Shown here piece after piece: positions 1 to 11,161 of a stretch of DNA of 64,000 nt. Each line of letters opens with the position of its first letter. Within the stretch, counting starts at the first letter, position 1. The notes under the pieces were generated by a model that worked only from the letters and a program-made list of their open reading frames with translations, made no database searches and was not told the DNA's origin. Location of the stretch: assembly GCA_933228675.1 (NCBI GenBank), contig OW121740.1, positions 78,818,137-78,882,136 of the forward strand, written 5' to 3'. Source of the stretch: Stomorhina lunata (taxonomy: Eukaryota > Arthropoda > Insecta > Diptera > Rhiniidae). The position numbers and the translations under genes are program-made.

Positions 1-94
1 TGTTAAGCTCTTATTATTACCTTTTCCCTTTTCTTAAAAATAATATAGATTAGTTATTGAATAAACTCCAACCGAAGCGTTTCAATACATTACA
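1..94 (+). repeat. 5' LTR, right-hand part
   Basis: Positions 3-94 match 4725-4816 with few differences, including TTAAGCTCTTATTATTACC and the terminal TTTCAATACATTACA. Ends in CA as LTRs do. The start lies beyond the window edge. Confidence 0.93.
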
Positions 95-95
95 T

Positions 96-112
96 TGGCG
101 AGGACAAACCGG
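96..112 (+). promoter_or_regulatory. Primer-binding site candidate
   Basis: TGGCGAGGACAAACCGG begins one base after the LTR terminal CA, where a minus-strand tRNA primer binds. The TGGCGA start resembles tRNA-Arg-type sites of some fly gypsy elements (from memory); the primer tRNA is not established. Confidence 0.6.
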
Positions 113-509
113 TAGTGATTCGTATAAACGATCAAGTGTAGTTACACATTAAAAGAATAAAAATAATGAATTGAAAATTTTTTTTAATATAAACTTGGTG
201 TATTATACCATGAAATTTAACCAAATAAAATAAGTAAAAGAACTTTAAAAATTTTTTCAAAAAAAAAAAATTGTTTTTACTAAAAACAAATAAACTTTTA
301 AAGAATAAAACTTATTTTCCAAAATTTTAAAATTAAACGAAAAATAAAAAAAAGCTACAACAATAACTTAAAAAAATCTACATTTTTCTAGAACATTTTC
401 TTTTAAATAAATTTAAATATAAAAAAAATATAAAACTTCAAAGTTTTTCTTAAGACAAAAAAACAAAAAAGAAGTAATACTGCCAGACAATGCGCAAAGT
501 GGAACCGTT

Positions 510-1040
510 ATGATTTATCATCCAAACAACATTCCTCAATTTCCCCCCCGGAATGAATCGTGGCTATTGTGGAAAGAGAAACTGGATATTCATTTCACAG
601 AAATAAATTGCACCGAAGAAAATGCAAAGAAGGCTACTCTTTTAAAATCTGGATCGGTTTATCATGGGGATAAACAACAAAATATTTGAGCGACTGTGTG
701 AAGAAGACGAGAAAATAACAATTGATGAAGCACTTAGAAAAGCTCTAATTATGGAGATGAAGTTGGTAGCTAAAGAAGATGATAATCACAATATGCAAGT
801 TGGAAACATGAAGGGAGGTAAATATTGAAATAAAACCAATAGAAACCAAAACAAAACCGTCAACCCAAATAATTACGTAGGTCGTTATGGGAAGAAACAA
901 CCAAATAATCAAAAGAAGACGAATAGCGCCTGTTCTCATTGTGGTTGGCGAAACCATAATTCAAATGAATGCAGATTTACGCAAAGTAAATGTAATTTTT
1001 ATGGCAAACTGAGCTGTACAAAGTTTCAATTAAAATAGAT
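510..1040 (+). pseudogene. gypsy gag remnant
   Basis: From ATG 510 a frame reads a typical gypsy gag start (W-x-x-W-K-E-K-L, then N-A-K-K-A-T-L-L) and hits TGA near 689. A second gag stretch (about 692-830) with K-A-L-I-M-E-M-K follows in another frame. Near 931-1005 a CxxC...H....C zinc knuckle (C-S-H-C-G-W-R-N-H) is visible. Usual gag is 300-450 residues, so most of the capsid region is gone. Structural protein of the retroelement particle; not functional here. Confidence 0.7.
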
Positions 1041-2145
1041 GGAATTCCTATTGATGTGACATGTGACTCTGGTGCTCCATGCAGTTTGGTATCAAAAAGT
1101 TTTGTTGAAAAATTTAATAAAAAAGTAAGTCTCATGCCCTGCAAAGATCCATATGTAGATTATAATGGAAACCAAATAGATGTGTTAGAAGAATACATTG
1201 AAAACGTTGAAGTAAATGGTATTAATAAAAAAGTTAAACTCATCGTAACTAATAATAATAACAGTCCCTTATTTGGAAGAAACTTTTTAAGAAATTTTAA
1301 TTTTGAACTTGTTCAAGTAAATTCTATTGACTCTGATCAATCTTCCATTATAACTGAAGAAATTAAAAATGAATTTCATGAAGTTTTCAGTCGTGGTCTT
1401 GGAGCTTACAAATTTGGTAAAATTTCTTTGTCTATGGATACAAATGCAAAACCCATTTTCTGTAAACCATGTTCAGTTCCTTTAGCATGGAAAGATAAAA
1501 TAGAAATTAATTTAAGAAAATTAATAGCAAATGATATTTTGGAACCAGTTGATCATTCAGACTGGGGTACACCACTTGCACCAATTTTGAAAACAAATGG
1601 TGATATCCGCATTTGTGGTGACTATAAGGTTACTGTAAATAAGTATTTAACAGTTTTTAAATATCCTCTTCCATTAATTGATGAAATTTTTGCTGCACTT
1701 TAAGGTGGTGAGTTGTTTTTAAAACTGGATTTATCTAGTGCTTATAACCAATTAATTCTTGATGAAAAATCACAGCTTTTATGTACTTGGTCAACACATA
1801 TTGGCACATTAAAAATAAAACGTTTACCTTTTGGTATAAAGCCTGTAGCTGCCATATTTCAAAAGACCATGGGAAATCTTATACCATTTGTGGTTGTATA
1901 TCAAGATTATATTACAATGTCAGGTAAAATATGACAGAACATATTCGAAATTTAAAATCAGTATTAAACAAGTTAATGCTGGCTGGTCTTAAACTAAATT
2001 TGTCCAAATGTGAATTTTTCAAAGAAGAAATTAATTACTTAGGTTTTACCATTGACAGATTTGGTCTAAAGAAATATAAGAAAGGATAATTTCCGTCACT
2101 AATGCCCCCACCCCTAATAACGTCTCTGAGCTGAGAGCATTTTTA
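1026..2145 (+). pseudogene. gypsy pol: protease and reverse transcriptase, broken
   Basis: Protease: DSGA at about 1065, then L-F-G-R-N-F-L. RT follows from about 1430, with D-W-G-T-P-L-A-P, I-C-G-D-Y-K-V and L-K-L-D-L-S-S-A-Y-N-Q. TAA at 1701-1703 interrupts the frame. The catalytic YxDD box reads Y-Q-D-Y at 1899-1910, so one catalytic aspartate is lost (GAT to TAT). Just after it TGA ends the frame near 1934 and the thumb region continues in another frame (K-L-N-L-S-K-C-E-F-F, Y-L-G-F-T-I-D). Confidence 0.9.
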
Positions 2146-2148
2146 GGC

Positions 2149-2860
2149 ATGGTAAATTATTACGCAAAGTTTGTTAATAATTTTGCAAAGATTATGACTT
2201 CTTTATATAAATTATTAGAAAAAAATTTAAAATTTGTGTGGTCTAAAGAGTGCGAAGAAGCGTACCAAACCATAAAAAAGGAAATAACTTCCGATAAAGT
2301 TTTAATTCATTTCAATCCAAAATCCAATTTTTCTCACAACCGATGCTTCAGATACTGCCATAGCTGGCGTCCTTTCACACAAATTTGAAAGCTGATGTAT
2401 ATGTATATATGTATATATGTATATATGTATATATGTATATATGTATATATGTATATATGTATATATGTATATATGTATATATGTATATATGTATATATGT
2501 ATATATGTATATATGTATATATGTATATATGTATATATGTATATATGTATATATGTATATATGTATATATGTATATATGTATATATGTATATATGTATAT
2601 ATGTATATATGTATATATGTATATATGTATATATGTATATATGCTGAGCAAAAATACAGTACCCATGAAAAAGAAGCTTTAGCTATAGTTTTTTGTGTTA
2701 CAAAATGAAAACAATATTTAATTGGAAATGTTTTTACATTGAAAACAGACCACAAACCATTAATTTCTTTATTTAGAGAAAATTAAGGCTTACCAGTAAT
2801 GGCTGCAGCGCGTATCCAAAGGTGGTTTTATACTTTCAGGTTTCAATTATAAAATTGAAC
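2149..2860 (+). pseudogene. gypsy pol: RNase H, split by microsatellite
   Basis: The connection domain starts with M-V-N-Y-Y-A-K-F-V and reaches the RNase H motif [13 protein letters not shown] at about 2340-2378. The octamer repeat then replaces the short stretch up to [12 protein letters not shown] (2651 on). Further stops follow in the part with T-D-H-K-P-L. Not functional. Confidence 0.9.
2395..2643. repeat. Octamer microsatellite (ATGTATAT)n
   Basis: Thirty perfect units of ATGTATAT run from 2401 to 2640 with partial units at both ends. Since 8 is not a multiple of 3, each strand gives the same rotating eight-residue cycle in all frames; the long apparent reading frames here are artefacts. 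It sits inside the RNase H coding part of the gypsy element. Confidence 0.98.
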
Positions 2861-4391
2861 ATATCAAAGGTGAATTGAATGAAGCTGATAATTTATCACG
2901 AATACCTCAACATATAAATAGTAACATTGATAATACCAATGATAATGCCACATTTGTAAATTATGTACAAAAAGATAACGCTTTAAAACTTGATTTTAAG
3001 GACATAGCTCGGGAAACGAGGCGTGATCCTATACTTTCTAAAGTATGTGAATTTGTTAAAATGGGTAAACTAAAAGAACTCAAAGATGAACAATTCAAGG
3101 CATTTGTTTTCAAAGATTCTGAGTTAACTGTAGACCATGATTGTTTATTATGGGGTTATAGAGTTATAATACCTACAAAATTGAGAGAGTCAATACTCCA
3201 AATTTTACATGAATCTCATTTAGGAATCGTTAAAACCAAGGCATTAGCCGGATCCTTTGTTTGGTGGCCTAAACTCGATTCGGATATTGAATATTTAGTC
3301 AAATCTTGTATTTCATGTCAAAAACTCATGGCTATTCCAGAAAAAAGTGTTCTTATACCATGGAGTCCTACGAGCTCTGTATGGCAAAGAATACATATAG
3401 ACTTCGCAGTTTCAATTAAAAATTACTATTTTCTTATAGTCGTAGACTTTTCCAAATGGGTAGAAGTTTTCAAAGCCAGGAAATCACTTCCAATTTCATT
3501 ATTTCAAAACTCAGAGAAATTTTCTGTCGTTTTGGTATTTCTAATACCATTGTCAGCGACAACGGCAGACAATTTGTTTCTGAAGAATTTCAAATTTTTA
3601 CCACAAATAATAAAATAAAACACATACTAACAGCTCCTGGAGATCCAGCTACCAATGGCCAGGCTGAAAATTTCGTGAAAACCTTAAAAAATCTATTTAT
3701 GCGAACTTGTCTTCTGAAACAAATGAAAATATTGACATTATTTTAAATCGTTTTCTAATGTATTATCGTAATTCTAAACACAGCTCAGCTGGTGAGAGCC
3801 CTGCAAAACTTTTTATTAGAAGATCAATTAGAACTCGATTTGACCTAATTAAACCACCTCTTGTTAAAGACAAAATAATAGAACAGCAAAGTAAAAGTAT
3901 TTCAAATTAAAAGTAAAAGTATTTCAAATAAAAGTATTTCAAATCATCATGTTCAAATAAGAGATCGATTACATTTGATAAAGGTCAATGTTTTTATTAG
4001 AGATTACACAAACGTTAATTCAAAGTCTTGGGCCCCTGCTATCATTAAAGATAAGACTGGTCCACGTTCATATCAATGTATTCTTTCAACAGGTAGAATT
4101 ATAAAAAGACATACTGATCAGATTAGGGCAGGAGTAAATGAGAATCAAAATATTGAAGATAATCATGAAAACCAAAATGATTCATCAGATTTACCATCAT
4201 GTTCAAATGGAAATTCCACCAATCAAGCTGTTGATATGTCAAATGATAATAATGATAAAAATGTAGATGAATTAAATGCTAATTCAGAGTATAATCAAAA
4301 CGTAGGCAATAGTAATAATGAAAATTTGTCAAATTCAAATCAAAACATGGAGAATGAAAATGTCTCTTCAAGAGTACTAATACCTACATAG
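2861..4391 (+). pseudogene. gypsy pol: integrase and Asn-rich tail, frameshifted
   Basis: RNase H ends near L-N-E-A-D-N-L-S-R (2873). The HHCC zinc domain is seen at about 3208-3330 (H-E-S-H-L-G ... C-I-S-C). The catalytic core has its first Asp in H-I-D-F-A-V (3394), the second in V-S-D-N-G-R-Q-F (about 3552, another frame) and Glu in N-G-Q-A-E-N-F (about 3660). Further shifts occur near 3740 and 3910-3975. A GPY/F-like end (W-A-P-A-I-I ... G-P-R-S-Y) is followed by about 85 residues rich in Asn. Integrase would insert the cDNA; here it is in at least four pieces. Confidence 0.9.
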
Positions 4392-4646
4392 ATTAAAACG
4401 ATATACTTAATTGTAATTTGTTATTTGTTTATTTTTATAAATTCTTGTAAGAATTTTATATTTTACTAAGAACTAAACTTTCATTGATACATATGTATAC
4501 ATATGTATATTATATGTTCAAATTATATATTCTTTCCTATATATTAATTTTTATGCTGTGTACATAAGTATTGAATTTTAACTCTTGTAAATATGAATAA
4601 AATTTATATTTTGAAAATTATTAAAAATCAAATTTATGTGGAGGCG

Positions 4647-4816
4647 TGTTATGTATGCATCATTCTTACAGACACCCTTCTACCTCTTTTAGAATAAAGC
4701 GTTTATAATTAAGCTTTTCTTATATTAAGCTCTTATTATTACCTTTTCCCTTTTCTTAAAAATAATAAAGATTAGTTATTGAATAAACTCCAAACGAAGC
4801 GTTTCAATACATTACA
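4647..4816 (+). repeat. 3' LTR of gypsy element
   Basis: 170 bp starting TGTTATGTATGC and ending CATTACA. Its right half equals the 5' LTR piece at 1-94. A purine-rich GTGGAGGCG lies just before it as the likely polypurine tract, and AATAAA-type signals occur inside. Confidence 0.88.
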
Positions 4817-6650
4817 ATTAGCTTAAATGAATATATTACGTTACCGATCCCCCTTTTTACTACAAAAATTAAAAAAAAGGAATCAATCGCGGGTCTTGTA
4901 CTTCTTCCATGTGAATAGACCTGTCTGTAAATTATACTTCTTTTGTGCCTCATTTATCTTAAAAGTACCAAGCACGTTCTTAATTTTTTTAGTCCTTATC
5001 AATTGTGATGTAAATTGAGTATTTATGTTTATTAGTTCAAAAGATACGTATAGGGTTAAAAAGTACTAAAATATATTTTTTACCCTTTTTCTCCCTTATT
5101 AGTTCCATTTCCAAAAAAGTGCCAAACACGTGTCCCCTTTCTTGCAAGACAATCCAAATCCAATTTCGACTTTATTTCCAACGATGTAAATTTCGTAGAT
5201 ATGATGTTACTAATTTATCCATTTTCTGTTTCTGTTTAACCACCAAGCGGCCGAATTTTAAAAAATTACCGAACCTGTGTCCCTTAATTTTTAGTGCTGA
5301 TTCCAGACCAATTTAATTTTTGTTTCTTTCTCTTTTAGCTTAGAAGATATTACGTTACCGATTCTTTTCCTCAATTAAAAAAGTATCAAACACGTGTTCG
5401 TAGCTAAAAAGCAAAAAACCTTGAATATTTTCCCATTTTTACCCTTTCGTCCCCTATTAATAGCAAAAGTATCAAATACGCATTTAATAGTTTTTTAATA
5501 CCTATCGGTTGCGATACCAATTATGTTTCTATTTTTATTAGTTCAAAGTACCAAAATATATTTTTTACCCATTGCAATATAAATTGTGTTTCTATGTTTA
5601 TTAATTCAAAAGATACATATAGGTTAAAAAAGTATATAGTTCTTACCCTTTTTTATTCTTATTAGTGTCATTTTCAAAAAAGTACCAAACACGTGTCCAT
5701 TTATTTTTTTATCCGATCCAAATCCAATGTCAACTTTGTTTGCATCGGTGTTAGTTTCGGAGATATGATGTTACTAATTTCTCCCTTATCTACCCTGTTT
5801 TACAATCTCAGACCAATTTGGTTTTTGTTTCTATCACTTTTGGTTTAGAAGATATACTTTACCGATTTTTAACCCCAAAATTAATAAAAAAAAGTACCAA
5901 ACAAGTAGCTTATTTTTTTTTCAATGTCAATCGACCAGTCAATAAATTATACTTCTGGCTTCATTAGCCTAAAAATATCTTTGGCTAAAAAGCAAAAAAC
6001 CTACCCTTGAATATTTTCCCTTTTTTTACTAGATAATATCGCTTTTGGTTTAGGATATATAATGTTACCGATTTTTCCCTTTTTACCCTTTAAATTGAAA
6101 AAAGTATTTGATATTTTGTACTTTGCAATCGACCTCCCTATAAATTTTATTTGTAGAAAAATGGACGTACCCTAAATTTTTTCCCCGCCTTTACCCCTTT
6201 TTGCCCTCTGAATCAAAAAAGTACCAAACACGTGTCTAATATTTTTTTCTTGTTTACCTTCTCCGTTTTGAATTTTGTTTCTATGTTGATTGGTTCAAAA
6301 GATATACATGGGTTAAAAAAGTACCAACATTTTAATTTTCCCTTTTTACCCCCTATTTGTCCCATCTGCTTAAAAGTACCAAGCACGTGTATACTTATTT
6401 GAGTAGTTGATCCCAACCCAATTTCAATTTTGGTCCTATAACGTTTACTTCTGGAGATGCAGTATTACTAATTTTTCCCTTTTTTACCCCCTTAGAGGCC
6501 AAAAATCCCTTCTTAGTGGATCTATACTTCAAAAAAGGTACCCGCTGTCAAAATTTCAGCTCCGGAGCTTTAGCCGTTTGGGCTGGGCGAATAATCATCG
6601 CCCAGTCAGTCACGTTAGAGTTTTATTTATATAGATTACCATTGCTTATA
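4817..6650. repeat. Degenerate tandem repeat region with CACGTG palindromes
   Basis: Blocks of the form AAAGTACCAAACACGTGTCC, pyrimidine-rich TTTTTCCCTTTTTACCCC and GATATGATGTTACTAAT recur roughly eight or nine times at irregular spacing. CACGTG occurs at 5127, 5391, 5690, 6229 and 6384. The block ends in a GC-richer tail (AGCTTTAGCCGTTTGGGCTG, then CCCAGTCAGTCACG and TTTATATAGATT). A shorter relative lies at about 11460-11650. I do not recognise the family; no convincing coding frame. Confidence 0.6.
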
Positions 6651-7019
6651 AGCTTTAATTGTATACACTTCGTTTTTTAGGTGCAACATATTTGTTAATT
6701 TTATTACGAATTTATAAAATTTATTAATCGTTAAATCTTCTGACTACACTTAAACAAAACTGTGGCGTTAAAGTTCACGTGGGATCGAGGAAACAGCCAA
6801 TCACCTTTTAAATAAGAATCAAAAAATTGAAGTTTGACATTCGAGTTGGCATTGAAAAAAGCAAACAAATGTAATGGGCAATTATGTTTTTTTCGAAAAA
6901 TTGTCATGACATAATTTAAGAAAAAAATCGCAAATAATAACACGAATATATAACTTAAATCTATTTTGAGTTCTATAAAAAATTAAATCATGCGAAATAA
7001 AGTTTTTTTGGCGTACTTT
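6651..7019. other. AT-rich spacer, nothing recognised
   Basis: No frame, repeat end or RNA structure that I could support. Confidence 0.5.
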
Positions 7020-7475
7020 TGTTTTCTTATAAAGTATAGAGTACCTATTTTTAGACTCATTGAAAGGGATCTACGTTTTAACTCCAAATTTAGTTGAAAT
7101 CGGTCTACATTTGACCATAGCTCCCATATAAACTCTTTTCTCAAAACGCACTAAATGAGACAAAATTCACTAAAACGCTCGTAAACCCGAAGATAATGAC
7201 AATTTTAAGTTTATTTTTTGCATACATAATTTTTGTAGCAACTGAATTCAGTTTGAAAAATTTCATAATAATCGGTCCACATTTGACCCTAGTTCTCATA
7301 TAAGTCCAAATAACGGAAACAGCTTAAATGTATAAGTTTTGAGAATATGTTTGTATGATGACAAAATTTAGCAAATATTTGTCTTTATACAGGAAAAAGA
7401 ACACCTTTGACCTTAGTGGTGAGGGGTATCGTATGGTCGGGCTTGACCGACTATAACACTTTCTTACTTGTTTTA
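7020..7475 (-). mobile_element. DINE-like repeat, subtype A fragment
   Basis: Ends with the reverse complement of ACAAGTAAGAAAGTGCTATA and the GTCGG...CCGAC mini-hairpin at 7438-7473, the same terminus as at 37464, 53090 and 62703. The other hairpin end is missing, so this is a truncated copy. Confidence 0.7.
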
Positions 7476-7788
7476 ATTTTATTTCTTTCAAGTGGGTCTG
7501 CACGGGGATCGATCTTGGGACCTCTGGTATGCTAGGCGGTTCACAGCCAATGAAGATTAAAAACTTTAATTTTCATAACAAGTTTTTCGGCTTTAAAATG
7601 ACGAATGAATGGAAATAATTCTGTAACTTCTAAACCGTTGGGCGGATTTAAAAAAAATATGTGGATATAGCAGAAGTGTTGGGGAGCCTAGATTGAATTG
7701 GGTCGGCGCAATTGGCCCCCAAAGTAGCGCACCTCGGACACATACATCACTTAAAACAATATATAATTGTCAAAAAATCATACTATAT
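7476..7788 (-). other. Spacer with a tRNA-like B box
   Basis: On the minus strand AGATCGATCCC (about 7508-7520) resembles a pol III B box, with a weak A-box-like stretch in the expected direction. No full cloverleaf forms. Possibly a tRNA-derived fragment. Confidence 0.25.
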
Positions 7789-9355
7789 AACAAGTAAGAG
7801 TGGTATATTCGGCTTTGCCGAATCTTGGATATCCTTCACCAATGGTGTTCTAAAAGTAAAGTACAAAATCGTAAGAATATATTGATAATTATATAGTTCC
7901 TGATTACTGACTAAGTTGAGCTCCACACAAATGCTTGATATGTATATTAATTTTCTGTTGTTCGTACTCAATGTAATTCCTAGCAATATTTGGTTATACT
8001 AGTATTATATGCAAAAAGTCTTTAAAATTAAGAGTCGGAAAACGAAAAGCTTTTCGGTGGCGTCATCATTTAGAATAGCTATGGAGCCAAAGGTTAGGTT
8101 GGGCAGGTGGCTGATGTCTAGCTTAGAAATAAAATAGACACATATTTTACGAACATTTAATAAAGTTCGATAGACCAGATAAACCATGCAGAAAAGATGC
8201 TTCAAAATGTAGATGCCCTTAGATTTGCAAAAGCACATCGATATTATGAAGATTAAGTATTTTGGCATGCAACCCAAAAACACAGTGCCCAGTGAGGGTT
8301 CTGCACTTTAATTGGTACGAATTATCCAACTAGTAGAAGTTCTTGATTAGTTATGTAAAACTCTGAAGTTAGCGGACTGATTTAGGTAAAAGCTTTAACA
8401 ATGATTGTCAATGTATATAAGCCTTAAAATTATAGGGTATACACTCTTAGTTTTAGATACACGTGAAATATATAGCTTTTGAATGGATGAATATCAGCTT
8501 TGTCGGAAAAGTTATTAAAGATTTACTTGCTTATCTGTAGTTAGTTAATTAATTAAAATGAACACTTCATCAATAATATTTGGGATGTATTGTTGTTTCG
8601 ATCTGTCCGATGGATGTTTGGAAAGTTTTGCTCTAGTTCTTTGTGCAAGTGTGATTTAATTTATCAGCATTAAAGTGATTCTCGGTCGGGGTTATATGGG
8701 AGATTTCACTAAATGTGAACATTTTCAATACCGAACTTTTCAGGAAATCAGAAATACTTTTGTCAAATGTTGTCCCTCTAGAAAAATTATTTTAGGCGCT
8801 ATCGCCTTGAATAACAATATTGTACAATGTCTTTAAACTAAATGTCATTATCGTATCTATTATAATTTGTAATTTATTAGCTACTAAGAGATTGTCTTAG
8901 GCGAAGTTATACTGGAGCAATTGTCAAACGTGAACGGATTTCTCCCAATTGCAATTAAAAAACTTAAATTATCGTTGATATGTGAGATACATACATACAT
9001 ATGTAGGTTTTGAACGGATATCATGTACTTAGCTGCATTTTTGGACTTCTTAGGAAGATTACCTATAATTTGATATATAATACATTCTCAAACGTTATCA
9101 TAATGTTCAAAAGTCAGACACAAAATCGAGATAAATGCAGTGTGTCTGTCAACTAAAATCAGATTTGTGGAGCTCCTGGATTTTACACAAAATTTTAGGA
9201 TATTGTCCCACCTGAATTTAATCATTGTCGATCAAAACACCTGAAATATCGCAGAAACGCAAATGCATCAGAATTTAGGACGCTATTAAATTTCATCAAA
9301 ATAAACACCAGATATCGACAAAACCGGAGCTCCAAGAACTTGACTACAACAGAAA

Positions 9356-9425
9356 AAAGGACAGACAGGTAGACGGACGGACAGACAGGTAGACGGACGG
9401 GCAAACAAACAGACGGACGGAGGTC
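9356..9425. repeat. GTCY/GACR microsatellite
   Basis: Runs of GACAGACAGG and GACGGACG. The same motif marks nearly every DINE-like copy here. Confidence 0.85.
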
Positions 9426-10127
9426 GCGAAATCGATTCTTGTGCCGATTCTGAGTTGATCGGTACAATTTGAATGGTATTCATAATCAGATTTGTGGAGT
9501 ATATATATCAGATTTTAGAAAATCCTCCCATAAAGAACGATGTCAAATTTCATCACAATCGGTCCATAAACACCTGAGATATCGCTGAAACAATACTCAC
9601 AAAATGTAAACAAAATTTCTTAGACACTTACTTTGGGCAATTTGCTGTACATCAAATGTAGTGTTATGGCGATATCTCAATTGTTTACAGAGTGCTTTGG
9701 GAAACTATTTGCTACAATCTGATATACAACATATTATCACATGTATATCAGGATTATCTTTTTTCTCTTGTTATTTAAAAGTGTGTTTCAATCAAAAATT
9801 TTAAAATTTTCGTCTAATTTTTGGTATTTTTTCGATATTTTCGGTGTTTATAAACCGATTTTAATGAAATTAAATAGCGTTCATTGCGGGAGAATTTCCT
9901 AAAATCTGATATATAATTTATGCAGGTTCTTCCTCCAGGGGCTTCAGAAACTTGATTTCAACAGACAGACAGACAGACGGACAGACAGACGGACATCGCT
10001 TAATCGATTCTCCTCCCGATTCTGAGTCGATCGGTATAATTTTTATGGGGTCTACGATCACTACGAAAATTACAAACGGAATCACAAACTTATAATACCC
10101 TTTCACCTATTGGTGAAGGGTATAAAA

Positions 10128-10222
10128 AGGACAGACAGGTAGACGGACGGACATGTAGACGGACGGACAAACAAACAGACGGACGGACGGGCAAACAAAC
10201 AGACGGACGGACAGACGGACGG
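10128..10222. repeat. GTCY/GACR microsatellite
   Basis: Longer second copy of the preceding microsatellite, in the duplicated terminal block of the long DINE-like repeat. Confidence 0.85.
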
Positions 10223-11161
10223 AGGTCGCGAAATCGATTCTTGTGCCGATTCTGAGTTGATCGGTACAATTTGAATGGTATTCATAATCATATTTGTGGA
10301 GTATATATATTAGATTTTAGAAAATCCTCCCATAAAGAACGATGTCAAATTTCATCACAATCGGTCCATAAACACCTGAGATATCGCTGAAACAATACTT
10401 ACAAAATGTAAACAAAATTTCTTAGACACTTACTTTGGGCAATTTGCTGTACATCAAATGTAGTGTTATGGCGATATCTCAATTGTTTATAGACCGCTTT
10501 TGATAAGATTTAATAACGTGCTTGGTGGGGGAATTTCCTAAAATCTGATATAAAATTTATGTAGGTCCGTACTAAAGGAGGATAGTTTTTCCTATTTCTG
10601 CATTTAATTTTTTCAACAAACATTCTCTAATGTGTACTTTGGGCAATTTGCGATACATCAAATTCAGTGTTTTGGTGATATCTCAGTTGTTTATGGACCG
10701 ATTTTGATAAAATTTTACAGAGTGCTTTGGGAAAATATTTCCTACAATCTGATATATAACATATTATCACATGTACACCAGGAGCATCTTTTTTCTCTTG
10801 TTATTTAAAAGTGTGTTTCAATCAAAAAATTTAAAATTTTCGTCTAATTTTTGGTATTTTTTCGATATTTTCGGTGTTTATAAACCGATTTTAATGAAAT
10901 TTAATAGCGTTCATTGCGGGAGAATTTCCTAAAATCTGATATATAATTTATGTAAGTCCATCCTCCAGGGGCTTCAGAAACTTGATTTCAACAGACAGAC
11001 AGACGGACGGACAGACAGACAGACGGACATCGCTTAATCGAATCTCCTCCCGATTCTGAGTCGATCGGTATAATTTTTATGGGGTCTACGATCACTAATA
11101 AAAAATTACAAACGGAATCACAAACTTATAATACCCTTTCACCTATTGGTGAAGGGTATAA

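Larger units (their letters stand above)
1..4816 (+). mobile_element. Ty3/gypsy LTR retrotransposon, decayed
   Basis: The window opens inside the 5' LTR. The order is LTR, primer-binding site, A-rich leader, gag remnant, protease, reverse transcriptase, RNase H, integrase, Asn-rich tail, 3' LTR: the Ty3/gypsy order. No envelope-like frame follows pol. The element is inactive: gag is deleted, pol carries nonsense and frameshift lesions, the RT catalytic motif is altered and a 249-bp microsatellite sits in RNase H. The left target-site duplication lies outside the window, so insertion cannot be verified. Confidence 0.93.
7790..11161 (+). mobile_element. DINE-like (Helentron-type) repeat, subtype B, long copy
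   Basis: Starts ACAAGTAAGAGTGGTATATT with a TTCGGC-TTT-GCCGAA hairpin and ends with the ATACCCTTTCACC/GGTGAAGGGTAT hairpin. Collinear with 38522-41074 over most of its length. Holds GTCY-type microsatellites at about 9356-9425, 9960-9992, 10128-10222 and 10990-11030, and recurring segments of the type ATATCAGATTTTAGAAAAT. The terminal block is duplicated (9354-10124 and 10125-11161), giving a second hairpin end at 10091-10124. Non-coding; if Helentron-like it would be moved by a Rep/helicase from elsewhere. Confidence 0.75.

Noticed and set aside
2334..2755. Several long overlapping frames on both strands encoding YVYMYICI or TYIHIYIY repeats
   Set aside because: Direct translation of the ATGTATAT microsatellite; every frame is open because the unit has no stop.
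1..4816. Endogenous errantivirus with an envelope gene
   Set aside because: No env-like frame between pol and the 3' LTR; only an Asn-rich pol tail is present.
9222..10291. Cys/Pro/Ser/Val-rich minus-strand frames (SVCLSVCL type)
   Set aside because: Translation of GTCY microsatellites in DINE-like repeats.
9356..11030. CRISPR-like regularly spaced short repeats
   Set aside because: The repeats are continuous simple sequence without unique spacers, in a eukaryotic context.
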